From the NCBI GenBank assembly GCA_934668765.1, contig CAKUOH010000003.1:1-64000 (forward strand): DNA of 64,000 nt, read 5' to 3'. The notes beneath the pieces were generated by a model. It was not told where the DNA came from, did no database searches, and worked only from the letters and a program-made list of their open reading frames with translations. Below, piece by piece: positions 36,682 to 46,179 of the stretch (position 1 is its first letter; each line of letters begins with the position of its first letter). Source of the stretch: an uncultured Helicobacteraceae bacterium (GTDB lineage Bacteria > Campylobacterota > Campylobacteria > Campylobacterales > Helicobacteraceae). The translations under genes were made by a program, and so were the position numbers.

Positions 36682-37389
36682 CTACATTTTCTCTAATATA
36701 GCTAGGACGAATTTCGCACTTTTTTGGGCGGAATGCTCCAAAAACTCATCAAAGCTAATATTCGCACTATCATCGGCACTATCGCTGATTGAGCGAATCA
36801 CACAAAATGGAACGCTTAGAAGCGAAGCTACCACAGCGATACTAGCACCCTCCATCTCCACCGCAGCGGCGTTAAACTGCTCCATAATCCACCCTTTTTT
36901 GCTATTATCAGAGATAAAACTATCGCCACTTGCCACAATGCCCTCTTTTAAATCAATGCCCTGCTCTTTTGCAATGCCCTGCGCAATTGCGTTAAGATTC
37001 GCACTTGTTTTTATGTAGATTTTGCTTTCAGGTATGAATCCAAGCGGATGCCCAAACGCACTAATATCCACATCATATTGACAAAGCGCAGTCGCCAAGA
37101 TAATGTCGCCCACTTTCAAATCAGCGCGAAGTCCGCCAGCTACACCGCTAAAAATAATGCACTCCGCGCCAAAATGCAAAATCATCGTAGCACAAGTTAG
37201 CGCGGCGTGAATCTTGCCTATTTTGCTGTAAGCGATGATAATGCTGTGGCTTTTGTGCGTGATTTTGTAAAATGTGTTGCCACCTTTTTCAATGCTCTCA
37301 TAATCCTTGAAATGCTCTAACAAAGGCGTTATTTCCTCGCGCATTGCGCCTATTATTGCGATAGTTTTGAATTTTTTGGATTCTGCCAT
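36682..37389 (-). CDS. mtnN: 5'-methylthioadenosine/S-adenosylhomocysteine nucleosidase
   Basis: 235 residues. IGAMREEITPLLEHF is the typical start, SGVAGGLRADLKVGDI the ribose/phosphate-site strand, and AAAVEMEGASIA and RSISDSAD hold the catalytic Glu and Asp. In Campylobacterota this enzyme also acts on aminodeoxyfutalosine in menaquinone synthesis and in autoinducer-2 formation, so it can be essential. It follows fabD by 23 bases, as in Helicobacter pylori. Confidence 0.94.
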   Translation of the reverse strand: MAESKKFKTIAIIGAMREEITPLLEHFKDYESIEKGGNTFYKITHKSHSIIIAYSKIGKIHAALTCATMILHFGAECIIFSGVAGGLRADLKVGDIILATALCQYDVDISAFGHPLGFIPESKIYIKTSANLNAIAQGIAKEQGIDLKEGIVASGDSFISDNSKKGWIMEQFNAAAVEMEGASIAVVASLLSVPFCVIRSISDSADDSANISFDEFLEHSAQKSAKFVLAILEKM

Positions 37390-37412
37390 TTCGCGCTCCC
37401 TTAAAGATTATC

Positions 37413-38348
37413 TTAATTTTGCCCTAGCTCTTTAAGCGTGGCATTTAGGCTTTGAATCGTGCCGATAGAATGCGTGGGCTTTGCGCTTAAGCGTTTATTT
37501 AGCCCTTTTAGCACTGCGCCATAGCCAAACTCCACAAAACAATCCACTTGCGATTCAATTTTTTTGATACTTTGCTTGTAAAGCACGGGCAAAGTTAGCT
37601 GTTTGGTTAGCAGATTCACAGCTAAATCTTTATCACGGTAGGATTCAAGCGTGGCATTTGCGATAATTTCACACTCAAAATTATCCTCCAAATACTGCTT
37701 TGCTAGTGCAAAAAAATCCTTGCTCATCGGCTCTAAAAGCGGACAATGACTAGCAATCGACATTGGCAAGAGCAAAAATCGCTTCGCACCAAGATTTTTA
37801 ATATCGCCCTCAGCAATCATCAAATCGACTTTATAACCCGCCAAAACGCACTGCCCATCGCCATTAAAATTCGCACACCAAATCTTGCCACTTGCGTTTT
37901 CCTCGCGCTCATCGCAAAATTTCTGCAAAGATTCATCGCTAAGTCCAAGCACGACAGCCATTCCCGCGTCCTTACCTTCGCAGACTTTTTGCATTAGCTT
38001 TCCGCGCTCATAAACTAAACGAAGCGCGTTTTCAAAGCTAAGTGAGCCTGAGATGAGATTCGCAGTGATTTCGCCAAGCGAGTGCCCTAGCGCAAATGTG
38101 GGCTTTATATCGCAACTTTGGGCAAAAAGGCGATGGGCGATATAGCTTACAAGCAAAATCGCTGGTTGCGTGAATTGCGTGAGATTTATATCGTCATTTG
38201 GGTTAAATAACAGATTTTTCATATCTAGCTTTAAAATATCACTTGCATTGTCAATTAGCTCTTTGGCAAGGGGAGATTCATCATAAAAATCCTTGCCCAT
38301 TCCTATCGCTTGTGAGCCCTGCCCGGGAAAGATGAAAGCATATTTCAT
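37413..38348 (-). CDS. fabD: Malonyl-CoA:ACP transacylase
   Basis: 311 residues. FPGQGSQAIGMG at the start, the serine nucleophile in LGHSLGEITA, the catalytic Arg region ALRLVYERGKLMQ, and the His in SIASHCPLLEP are all present. It loads malonyl onto ACP for fatty acid synthesis. AAAGGA precedes the ATG. Confidence 0.95.
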   Translation of the reverse strand: MKYAFIFPGQGSQAIGMGKDFYDESPLAKELIDNASDILKLDMKNLLFNPNDDINLTQFTQPAILLVSYIAHRLFAQSCDIKPTFALGHSLGEITANLISGSLSFENALRLVYERGKLMQKVCEGKDAGMAVVLGLSDESLQKFCDEREENASGKIWCANFNGDGQCVLAGYKVDLMIAEGDIKNLGAKRFLLLPMSIASHCPLLEPMSKDFFALAKQYLEDNFECEIIANATLESYRDKDLAVNLLTKQLTLPVLYKQSIKKIESQVDCFVEFGYGAVLKGLNKRLSAKPTHSIGTIQSLNATLKELGQN

Positions 38349-38389
38349 TTTAAATCCTTTAAATTAAAATAAGCAATTCGTCTCTTGCG

Positions 38390-38700
38390 CAATCTTTGTG
38401 GGAGATAGAAAAATTCTCGCTCAATGGACGCCAAAGTCCTATTTTCGCTCGAATTTTTCGTCGCAACCCACAAATCTTACGCAAGATACTAGAATTGCAG
38501 AAAGCGAATCATATTCAATTTTACTTTAACGCATACACGAATCGCACAACGAACAATCGAAGTAATGGCGGTAGTGCTTTGCATTATTTTTTGCGTGAAA
38601 CAAGTGAAATAAAACTGATTTGTCTATCAAACGCAGTTTTATGCAAAAATAATGCAAATGATTACCCCAGAACAAATTGCACCCACGCAAAACTAAAAGC
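38390..38700. repeat. Family B/C repeat composite
   Basis: The gap between fabD and slyD holds TCTCGCTCAATGGACGCC.AAGTCCTATTT (family B), an ACGAATCGCACAACG inverted stretch, ATGGCGGTAGTGCTTTGCATTATTTTTT with its partner AAAATAATGCAAATGA, and a worn family C core (ATTACCCCAGAACAAATTGC). No gene is supported. Confidence 0.65.
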
Positions 38701-38703
38701 GAC

Positions 38704-39267
38704 TTAATGTCCGCAACCACAGCCTGATTCGGTATGGTGCGCTCCCCCACAACACCCTTCTCCACCACCGCAATGATGATGGTGTGCCGAATCGTGATGC
38801 GATTCTAATGCTAAAATCTCATCATCGCTTGGCAATTTGCTATCCAAAACCTCCACTTCAAAAAGCAAAGTTTTTCCAGCCAAAGGGTGATTATAGTCGA
38901 TAATCACAGAGTTTTCGCCGATTTCTGCGACTACTACCTGCGCCGTCTCGCCGTCCTCTGTTTGCCCATATAGCGTCATTCCTTTAACTAGCTCAATCCC
39001 ACTAAATTGCTCTTTTGGCACTTCTTGCAAAAAATCGCTATTTTTATCGCCGTAAGCGTCCTTTGGCGCAACTTCGACTTTGAATTTATCGCCGATTTTT
39101 TTATCAATTAGTGCGTTTTCTAGTCCCACTACGACTTGATTGCGCCCAATGATAAAGCTAAATGGCTTTTCATTTTTATCCAAAACCTCATCGCTATCCT
39201 TGTCCGTAACGACATAATTTATGCTCACCAAGTGATTATTTTCAACTTTTTTTGTCTTTTTTGGCAT
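38704..39267 (-). CDS. slyD: SlyD-type FKBP peptidyl-prolyl isomerase / nickel-binding chaperone
   Basis: 187 residues. The FKBP core with IF insert shows VSINYVVTDKDSDEVLD, FIIGRNQVVVGLENALI, VAPKDAYG and NHPLAGKTLLFEVEVL. The C-terminal 35 residues are a His/Cys/Gly tail (HHHHCGGGEGCCGG...CGCGH) that binds Ni and other metals, as in SlyD, which supplies nickel to hydrogenase. HypB, HypC and HypF are in this window. AGAGGA precedes the start. Confidence 0.93.
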   Translation of the reverse strand: MPKKTKKVENNHLVSINYVVTDKDSDEVLDKNEKPFSFIIGRNQVVVGLENALIDKKIGDKFKVEVAPKDAYGDKNSDFLQEVPKEQFSGIELVKGMTLYGQTEDGETAQVVVAEIGENSVIIDYNHPLAGKTLLFEVEVLDSKLPSDDEILALESHHDSAHHHHCGGGEGCCGGAHHTESGCGCGH

Positions 39268-39277
39268 TTTGTCCTCT

Positions 39278-40162
39278 TTATTTTAGATTTTTAAGTTGCG
39301 TTTTAGCATCCTTTGCCTCTGCACTACTTGGGAATCGCGCAATTAGCGAATTATAAAAATTTTTCGCATCCTCGCTTCGCTCTAGCACTCGCAAAGAATT
39401 TGCACAATTTAGCAATAATCGTGGCATATATTTCGCCTTGTCATCTAAAATCGCACTCTCTTTGTAGTGATAAATCGCGTCATTGTATTTATTTTGCTCA
39501 TAGGCGATATTGCCTAGCATATAGTGCGATTCAGCCTTTTTGTAGTCGATTTCGATAAACCAATTATACCGCGCAATAGCTTCATCAAATTTCTTTGAGT
39601 AAGTCAGCCTCCGCGCCTCTTTGAAAATCTCTCCCCTACGCGCCTTATCCTTTTTAAACTCCACTTTTTTGGCAGTTTTTGCTTCCTGCACTTCTTTTAG
39701 CTTATCAACTTCCACTTGCTGAATCTCGCCTAGCAAACCCTTTATCTGTGCAATCGAATCACTCAAACTTTTCAGACTCTCTGTGAGCGTTTGTATATTT
39801 TGCGTGTTATTTGCGACTTGTGCTTCAAGTTTCGATAAGTTATCGCTACTAGGCTTCGTCAAATCTAGTGCATTCATTTTATTTGTCAAATCATTGATAT
39901 TTTTTGCTTGACCTTCATAAATGCTTTTCAAGCCATCAACGGAAGTCTCTAATGCTTTTATTTTAGTTTGTAATTCAAAAATCTTATCAGATTGCGTTTC
40001 AGTTTTACCTTTGAGGTTTTGCATCTCTTTTTTGGTAGAGCCACTTTGTAGCTCGAATGCAGAGGGTTCTGCCTTGAGATTCACAGCGTGAATCATCAAG
40101 CCAAATACCAAAGCCCCTAATCGAATCATAACATCACGCACACGACTAGAGAGATTTAGCAT
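39278..40162 (-). CDS. cpoB: CpoB/YbgF-like Tol-Pal associated protein
   Basis: About 294 residues. A signal peptide (IRLGALVFGLMIHAVNLKA) is followed by a long coiled coil (residues 40-150, heptads such as LEAQVANNTQNIQTLTESLK) and a C-terminal TPR domain with AKNFYNSLIARFPSSAEAKDA. It coordinates Tol-Pal with cell wall synthesis. The start is uncertain: TTG 40183, ATG 40162 (AAGGGA just upstream) or ATG 40126. It lies directly after pal. Confidence 0.85.
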   Translation of the reverse strand: MLNLSSRVRDVMIRLGALVFGLMIHAVNLKAEPSAFELQSGSTKKEMQNLKGKTETQSDKIFELQTKIKALETSVDGLKSIYEGQAKNINDLTNKMNALDLTKPSSDNLSKLEAQVANNTQNIQTLTESLKSLSDSIAQIKGLLGEIQQVEVDKLKEVQEAKTAKKVEFKKDKARRGEIFKEARRLTYSKKFDEAIARYNWFIEIDYKKAESHYMLGNIAYEQNKYNDAIYHYKESAILDDKAKYMPRLLLNCANSLRVLERSEDAKNFYNSLIARFPSSAEAKDAKTQLKNLK

Positions 40163-40202
40163 TTCCCTTAAAATGTCCCTCAAAGTGTATCACTGCCCTC
40201 GC

Positions 40203-40760
40203 TTATTGTGCAGGTGTTGTAGGTGCTGCCGCAGGTGTTAGAACGAAGTCAGCTCGTCTATTTTCTTGCCAACAAGCGCGAGTTTTCTCAACGCAAAGCG
40301 GTTTGCTTTCGCCATAGCTTACCAAGTCGATTTTCGCTTCTGCTACGCCATTACCTATAAGCGCGTCTTTTACAGACGATGCTCTTTTTAGCGCAAGTGC
40401 GTAGTTATATTCATCGCTACCCCATTCATCGGTATTGCCTTCGATTCGCACATTTGCACCACTGCTGATGATTAGCTTTGCATTGTTTTTAACCACTTCG
40501 ATATTTTTGCTACCTTCAATGATAAATCTATCAAATCCAAAATACACAGAGTAAAGCGAATTATCACCACCGCTACCATAGGCATTGCCACGACTAGAAA
40601 GTTCGCCATTGATTATATTTCCACCAATGCCATCTAGCCCACCATTGCCACCTTGTCCGCTTGTCGCTTGAGTATCTACCTCAACATCATTCTTATTACC
40701 ACAACCTGAAATTACCATAGCCAATACCAAAGAACCTGCTACTAATAATCTTTTTACCAT
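40203..40760 (-). CDS. pal: Peptidoglycan-associated lipoprotein Pal
   Basis: 185 residues. Lipoprotein signal with lipobox VISGC (residues about 15-19), a Gly/Asn-rich linker, and an OmpA-like domain: VYFGFDRFIIE, VRIEGNTDEWGSDEYNYALALKRA and KPLCVEKTRACWQENRRADFVL. It ties the outer membrane to peptidoglycan. The start 40760 follows AAGGAG. A TAGAAT element on the minus strand (40795-40800) is a possible -10. tolA/tolB are not in the window. Confidence 0.95.
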   Translation of the reverse strand: MVKRLLVAGSLVLAMVISGCGNKNDVEVDTQATSGQGGNGGLDGIGGNIINGELSSRGNAYGSGGDNSLYSVYFGFDRFIIEGSKNIEVVKNNAKLIISSGANVRIEGNTDEWGSDEYNYALALKRASSVKDALIGNGVAEAKIDLVSYGESKPLCVEKTRACWQENRRADFVLTPAAAPTTPAQ

Positions 40761-40904
40761 AATCCATTCTCCTTTTATGATTTTAAAAATGCCAATTCTA
40801 GCCAAAACACTATGCGAATGTCAATAATTACACCAAAATTTTTGCGAAAATTTGCAAACAATCAAAAATATCATACATTAAACAATATTTTAATAAAATA
40901 ATTA

Positions 40905-40933
40905 TTGACTTTAAAAATATTTTAGCTTATAAT
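40905..40933 (+). promoter_or_regulatory. Sigma-70 promoter of tRNA-Asn
   Basis: TTGACT (40905-40910), a 17-base spacer, and TATAAT (40928-40933), 13 bases before the tRNA 5' end. One of the cleanest promoters in the window. Confidence 0.85.
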
Positions 40934-40946
40934 TCCGCTTTTTTAT

Positions 40947-41021
40947 TCCGGATTAGCTCAGCGGTAGAGTAGGTGGCTGTTAACCACTTGGTCGCAGGTT
41001 CGAATCCTGCATCCGGAGCCA
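40947..41021 (+). tRNA. tRNA-Asn (anticodon GTT), CCA encoded
   Basis: The acceptor stem TCCGGAT / ATCCGGA closes with discriminator G and CCA at 41019-41021. D-arm AGCTCAGCGGTAGAGT, anticodon loop CTGTTAA, and T-arm GCAGGTTCGAATCCTGC are all normal. Confidence 0.97.
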
Positions 41022-41085
41022 CTCTTTAGCTCAATCTACGAATCGATTTTAACCCAAAACTTTCAAACCTTTAAGCAAATTTTGC

Positions 41086-41091
41086 TATAAT
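41086..41091 (+). promoter_or_regulatory. Likely -10 element for asd
   Basis: TATAAT preceded by TTTTGC, 46 bases before the asd ATG. Confidence 0.6.
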
Positions 41092-41136
41092 CCGCGCACT
41101 TTTTAAACATAAATCCCAAATAATAAGGACAAAAAA

Positions 41137-42156
41137 ATGAGAGGTTATATCGTAGCAATAGTTGGTGCAAGTGGCGCAGTGGGCGAAGAAATCGCAAAAG
41201 TTTTAGAAGAGCAAAATTTCCCTGTAAAAAAATTAGTCCCACTAGCAAGTTTGCGAAGCGCGGGGAAAACTATGCGTTTTAGGGGCAAAGATTACACGAT
41301 ACAGGAATGCACGGATGAAGTTTTTGCGCAAGAGGGCGTGGAGATTGCATTTTTTTCGGCGGGTGGAAGCGTGAGTGAGCGATTCGCACCAAGCGCGGTT
41401 AATGCAAATGCCATTGTGATTGACAATACGAGCTTTTTTAGAATGCAAGATGATGTCCCACTAGTCGTGCCTGAAGTAAATAGTGATGATATTTTCACGC
41501 ACAAGGGTATAATCGCCAATCCAAACTGCTCTACTATCCAAATGGTGCAGGTTTTAGCACCTTTGCATAAGGCTTTTGGCATAAGGCGCGTAGATGTGGC
41601 GACTTATCAAGCGGTTAGTGGTGCAGGTAAAAAGGGTATGGACGCCCTACTCCGCGAGACAAAAGAGCAATTAGATGGCAAAAATGCGGAGCATAAAAGT
41701 AGCGTTTTTCCTTATAGTATTGCCTTTAATCTTTTCCCACACATCGATATTTTTTTGGATAATGACTACACAAAAGAGGAAGTCAAAATGATAAAAGAAA
41801 CGCAAAAGATAATGCACAGCGACTTTGAAGTCAGTGCGACTTGCGTGAGAGTGCCTGTGCTGCGTTCTCATAGCGAGGCGATTAGCATTAAATTTGATAG
41901 CGAAGTGAGTGCGGAGTCTGCCCGAGCCGTGCTGGAAAAAGCCGAAAATGTCGTGGTAATCGATAATGTAAAAAATCTCAAATATCCTATGCCGATAATT
42001 GCGTCAAATACGGACAGCACTTTTGCGGGGCGGATTCGCAGTGATTGCTTTGATAAGAAAATATTGCATCTATTTTGCGTGGCAGACCAGATTCGCGTGG
42101 GAGCAGCGACAAATGCCGTGCGAATCGCACAAAAACTAATAGCAGAAATAAAGTAG
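41137..42156 (+). CDS. asd: Aspartate-semialdehyde dehydrogenase
   Basis: 339 residues. VGASGAVGEE is the NADP-binding start, ANPNCSTIQMV holds the catalytic Cys, ATYQAVSGAGKKGMDAL and VPVLRSHSEAI (catalytic His region) are conserved, and DQIRVGAATNAVRIAQ ends the protein. It makes aspartate semialdehyde for lysine, diaminopimelate, threonine and methionine. An AAGGA lies before the ATG. Confidence 0.96.
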   Translation: MRGYIVAIVGASGAVGEEIAKVLEEQNFPVKKLVPLASLRSAGKTMRFRGKDYTIQECTDEVFAQEGVEIAFFSAGGSVSERFAPSAVNANAIVIDNTSFFRMQDDVPLVVPEVNSDDIFTHKGIIANPNCSTIQMVQVLAPLHKAFGIRRVDVATYQAVSGAGKKGMDALLRETKEQLDGKNAEHKSSVFPYSIAFNLFPHIDIFLDNDYTKEEVKMIKETQKIMHSDFEVSATCVRVPVLRSHSEAISIKFDSEVSAESARAVLEKAENVVVIDNVKNLKYPMPIIASNTDSTFAGRIRSDCFDKKILHLFCVADQIRVGAATNAVRIAQKLIAEIK

Positions 42157-42198
42157 AAAATATTTCATACTTGTCATATGGCGGGTGTTTATTTTTTT

Positions 42199-42345
42199 AG
42201 ATTGCTTTGGGGCTTTTCAAAAAGCCCTAGCAATGACGGCACTTTGGCGATTCGTTCGAATCTACCCACCCCCTAGCCCCCTCCGCAAGGGAGGGGGAAT
42301 CAAATGCGAAACTCTCCGCAAGGGATGGGGAATTGCAAGGTTTAG
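42199..42345. repeat. Family A hairpin followed by family D (CCCTCC-rich) repeats
   Basis: 42199-42237 is GATTGCTTTGGGGCTTTTC...CCCTAGCAATGAC. 42263-42345 holds ACCCACCCCC.AGCCCCCTCCGCAAGGGAGGGGG and a second CTCTCCGCAAGGGATGGGGAA unit. The same C-rich unit occurs in reverse inside the GT25 gene at 52386-52525. It lies between two convergent genes. Confidence 0.75.
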
Positions 42346-42379
42346 ATTCGCACCTTAAAAAAGCACCGCGCAAAGTGCC

Positions 42380-45323
42380 TTAAAACTTCCCTGTCCTGCC
42401 ACCACTTCTTGTATTTTTCGCGCCACCTGTATCTACGCCATAGTTGCGTCTCTCATCACTTACATTGCCACGCACATAGATAAATGAGCTTGTATTCCAG
42501 CGCACATTACTATCTGCCCAATAGGCGTTATATAGCAAAAATTCAGGCATTGAGATAACCTGCCCATTTTCCATATATGAGCCGTGCAAAATGTTTAGCT
42601 TGTGCGTTCCTACGCCTAGATTTTGGTAGCTGATTTCTTGTAAGCCTTGCGTTATATTTGTTATGCCTTTTATAAAGTTATTGCTATTGCTACTTTCTAT
42701 GCGTGGAATCCTTTGGGTAATTTTATTATTATTGTTTTCGCTAAATGTCCTATCAATCCACCAACCTTGCTGTGTAGGACTTCTGTCGGCATTTGTGTAT
42801 CCTTTGCCATTATTTGCGCCCGTAATTTCTGCGACTTTATCGATATTGCAGTATTCGCATTGAAATTCATACCATACTTTCGTAGGCGTGATAGTGCTAC
42901 CTATATTGCCACTGCCATTATCGGTGTCTATGGAGTTGATTCGCGCACGAAGTATTAGCATAGGCAAGTTAGGATTTAGCCTTACATTATTATAGCTAGG
43001 ATAGTATGAATTTGCAGGTGGGAATTTAGCAAACTCCATTTTCGCTGGGATTCCATTGGCATTTTTGTCGCCTGTGAATACAGGCTCACTTTTCATATTT
43101 GGTCTAAATGGGACATCTTTATCTTTTTCTACTTTGATGATTGCCTCTGTATCAGCCACGCCGTTTTTGAAATCTGTTGATTTTACTTCGTAAGGTTTGC
43201 CATCTTTATTAAGAATCGTTACAGAAAATCCACTGCCCTGCATTCCGTCCATATTGATTAGCATATTTTCCGCAGCACAGCCACTGCTAAAAGTTTTTGC
43301 AGTGATTTTATCTCTATTAGCCGTGTCGCCTGTTTTTACTGCTGTTAAGTCTGGCGTATTTAGTGCCGTTACGCGTAGCTTTGTAGTTGCCTCCACTTCT
43401 GGCGTATTGCCCATTCCAAAATACAGCACTTTTACAGGATTGCCGTTGTTGTTTAATGCTTCGATTATGAAGTTCGCAGGGACGATTTCATACTCGAATT
43501 TTAATCGTAGCACCGTAGGATACGGACAGGGAAATGCCGATTGGTCATTGCATTTCTTTTCAGCCTTTTCCTCATCTGCTATTTTTTCATACAATGCGCG
43601 GTCATAAATATCCACACTCCCCGTAACTAGCATTGAATTCTTCTCATTTATGACTATGATAGATTGAGTATTAGCAGATAAGCCATTTGTCATAGGAATC
43701 GCCATCATAGTAGCAGGGAAACTAGGTTTTATACCTTGACAGCTACCACTTGAGCTTTGTGCAGGTGGGACAGAATCGCCATTAGCTATGGAATTTACCA
43801 CAGCCTTGAAATTTAATGCTTGCAATGAACCCAAACGATTATTTTTTGTGTTATCCACGCCTGTATCAGTCCTGCCTTCTTTGTTTTTTGCTTCAACTAT
43901 GGACATATTTACGCTCAAATTCTCGCCGATTTTTACCACAGGCTTCCTAGCCCAATTATTATTAGAGTGCGTTAATTCTTTAACGGTGTTGTTTTTGGTG
44001 GAATACTCTAGCGTAAGCGGAAGCGATATATCCTTGCCTTTTTCATCTTTGGCTTTTAGTAGATTCTCTCTTACTTCGCCTTTGTTTGATTGCGCATAAG
44101 TGCTATTTTGAAAGATTGCATCAATTTGGCTATATTGATAAGCGTGTGGCGCAGTAAAAAACTCTGTCGAAGCACTCACTTCTTTGCCATTTTTATCCGT
44201 GCCAGTGCATTTGATATTATATGTGCCACTATAAGTCGTTTGATACGAATCATTTGCAGGAAAGCGAAATGTCCCGCCACTACGCAAAAGTGAGCGAATC
44301 GCAGTGTCAGATTGCGCATTGCCACTAAAGACATTACCGCTAGGGTTGGTTATCTCACACGATAGCTTATCAAGCGAAGTAGTCAATTTACCCGCATCAT
44401 CATAAGCATAAATCTTAAAGATATAGCTATTGCCAGAGATTTTCGTATGGATTTTAGAGCCTGTCTGTCCGCTCTTACTATCCTTTCTATCTAAAATCAC
44501 CAAACTCCCAATCGGCTCGACTTCCTTATCGGGCGGATTTCCGCCATTTGGCGAGGTAGAGCGTTGTTCGCAGGGTCCGCTTCGATTTGTGCCTGTAATG
44601 TCAGTAGAGACAAATTCCGCGAATCGCACGGTTTGTCCGCCTTGATTGGTGCTATATGACCTTACATTGCCACCCTCTGGCGGTTGATAGCACATTCGCA
44701 AACCAAATTTTAAGCTTTGGCTAATATTTTGCAGTTTATTTTTGCATTGCTCTTTGGTATCCGTCTCAGTGCATTTGGGTTTATAATAATACCTTGCGCC
44801 TGTTGTATCATTATCACAAAAGCTAACATCGGAGAGTTCTTTGCCTGTTTGCTTATCTACGCATTTAGCAAGTTTAAGCCATTCATTTTCCGCGCCATAT
44901 TTCGTATCTCTTTCAAGTGCGCAGTAGAAGTAAGTCTCCACAGGTGTCCCGCGTCCTACACCATAGCTAAATACATGGCAGTCGGTATTACAGCCACCAT
45001 TAGGGCGACATTCGGTAATATGGCAATTTTTGCTTGCAGCAGTTTCGGAGGCGGAATCAACTTTATTGCTTAAGCTCCAATCCCAATCTTTAGAGCAATT
45101 TTTTGGGGGTAATTTAGGCAAACAATACTCTGCGATACCGCTCCACCTACTATCATTTTTCGCGGTGCTTAAGGTATGCCCAATATTTGCAAAGCAACGA
45201 TAATGCTTACCACTTATAAAAGTTTGGTTTGTCCCCTCGCCTTCAGGGCGACTACCTGCAAAAGCATCGGGGGGGGGGGAATCCAAATAAAATCAAAAAA
45301 ATAAAGAAATTAAATAAACGCAT
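42380..45323 (-). CDS. Large cysteine-containing secreted/surface protein, probably phase-variable (currently out of frame at a C tract)
   Basis: About 980 residues if in frame. From ATG 45323 (AAGGAG upstream) the first codons read MRLFNFFIFLILFGF, then a run of 11 C. With 11 C the frame ends soon after; with 10 C it would enter the long frame as PPPDAFA|GS, which completes a signal peptide with an AFA cleavage site. The long frame itself opens at a TTG (45286) without Shine-Dalgarno. The mature part has many Cys in the first 250 residues, an Ig/Big-like stretch near 280-400, and beta-rich modules to the C-terminus. I recognise no family. The protein is probably exported and surface-linked. 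Confidence 0.75.
45269..45279. repeat. Homopolymeric tract G11 (C11 on the coding strand)
   Basis: Eleven G on the plus strand, within the signal-peptide region of the 42380-45323 gene, 14 codons after its ATG. Ten or thirteen C would put start and long frame together. Such tracts vary by slippage in Helicobacter and Campylobacter contingency genes. Confidence 0.85.
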
Positions 45324-45436
45324 TTTTCACTCCTTATCTTAAATAAAATGCGACATTATATCTTTTTTTTTTGATAAACGCAATAAATTTTAAATAAATT
45401 TGGGGAAAATTTTTGGATTTTTTTGGATTCAAATCA

Positions 45437-45530
45437 GTCATTGCGAGATAAATTATAGATTCGGCGTGGTAATCCAAAGCAAAATAAACCTAATCATTGC
45501 GAGAATCGCGTAAGCGGATTCGTGGCAATC
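45437..45530. repeat. Family A palindromic repeat pair
   Basis: GTCATTGCGAG...GTGGTAATCC and TCATTGCGAGAATCGCG...GTGGCAATC in tandem, between the promoter of the surface protein gene and that of the lpp20-like gene. Confidence 0.7.
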
Positions 45531-45578
45531 TGCAAAATTTATCGCAAATTTCTTAACCCAAAAATTAAAAATATAGGA

Positions 45579-45584
45579 TATAAT
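45579..45584 (+). promoter_or_regulatory. Likely -10 element for the LPP20-type operon
   Basis: TATAAT following AGGA, 33 bases before the ATG at 45617. Confidence 0.6.
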
Positions 45585-45616
45585 ACGACTTTATTTTAAC
45601 TTACAAGGAGAGAGTG

Positions 45617-46159
45617 ATGAAAACAATCACAAAATTAGCATTTGGCGCGGTAATGGGACTTTTGGTAATGAGTGGATGTGGAACTAGCAATGTAGCTACG
45701 GACAATGCAGAAATCAATGCTGCATTAGATGGCGCACCTGAATGGGTTTTGGGGGAGACTAGCGGTTTAAGTGCAAGTGGTAGCGCAAAAATTAAAAGCA
45801 ATAACATTAGCTTTGCCGTTACACAAGCAGAAGCGGACGCTAGAAACAAACTAGCAGGGCAAATCGCTACACAGGTTGAAAGTAAATTAAGGACGCTAAT
45901 AACTAGCACAAGCGATAGCGTAAGCGAAGAGACCGTTCAAGCGATTCGCCAAAGTGTAAGTCAAGTCATAGCTGGCTCAAAATCCACTAAAAAATGGATT
46001 AGCAAAACAAATGATATGTGGGTTTTGGTGGAAGTTAAAGAGCTAAATACAAGTTTGCTTGAAAAAAATCTAGCAAAAGCAAAGGGCGTGGATAAAGCAG
46101 CGGCAAAGGCGTTGGCAAAATCTGTCGATGAGCTAATTGACGGATTTAAAAATGATTAG
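45617..46159 (+). CDS. lpp20: LPP20 family lipoprotein
   Basis: 180 residues. Lipoprotein signal with lipobox LVMSGC, then an LPP20 domain: GAPEWVLGE, ASGSAKIKSNNISFAVTQAEADARNKLAGQI and WVLVEVKE. Similar in size and motifs to Lpp20 of Helicobacter pylori, an outer-membrane surface lipoprotein. Start 45617 rather than the GTG at 45614, with AAGGAG upstream. Followed by a second LPP20-type gene. Confidence 0.9.
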   Translation: MKTITKLAFGAVMGLLVMSGCGTSNVATDNAEINAALDGAPEWVLGETSGLSASGSAKIKSNNISFAVTQAEADARNKLAGQIATQVESKLRTLITSTSDSVSEETVQAIRQSVSQVIAGSKSTKKWISKTNDMWVLVEVKELNTSLLEKNLAKAKGVDKAAAKALAKSVDELIDGFKND

Positions 46160-46179
46160 ATTTTAGGGCGTTTGAAGCG

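Noticed and set aside
40126..40183. Firm choice of the cpoB start
   Set aside because: Three starts (TTG 40183, ATG 40162, ATG 40126) are all compatible with a signal peptide; only a tentative choice of 40162 is given.
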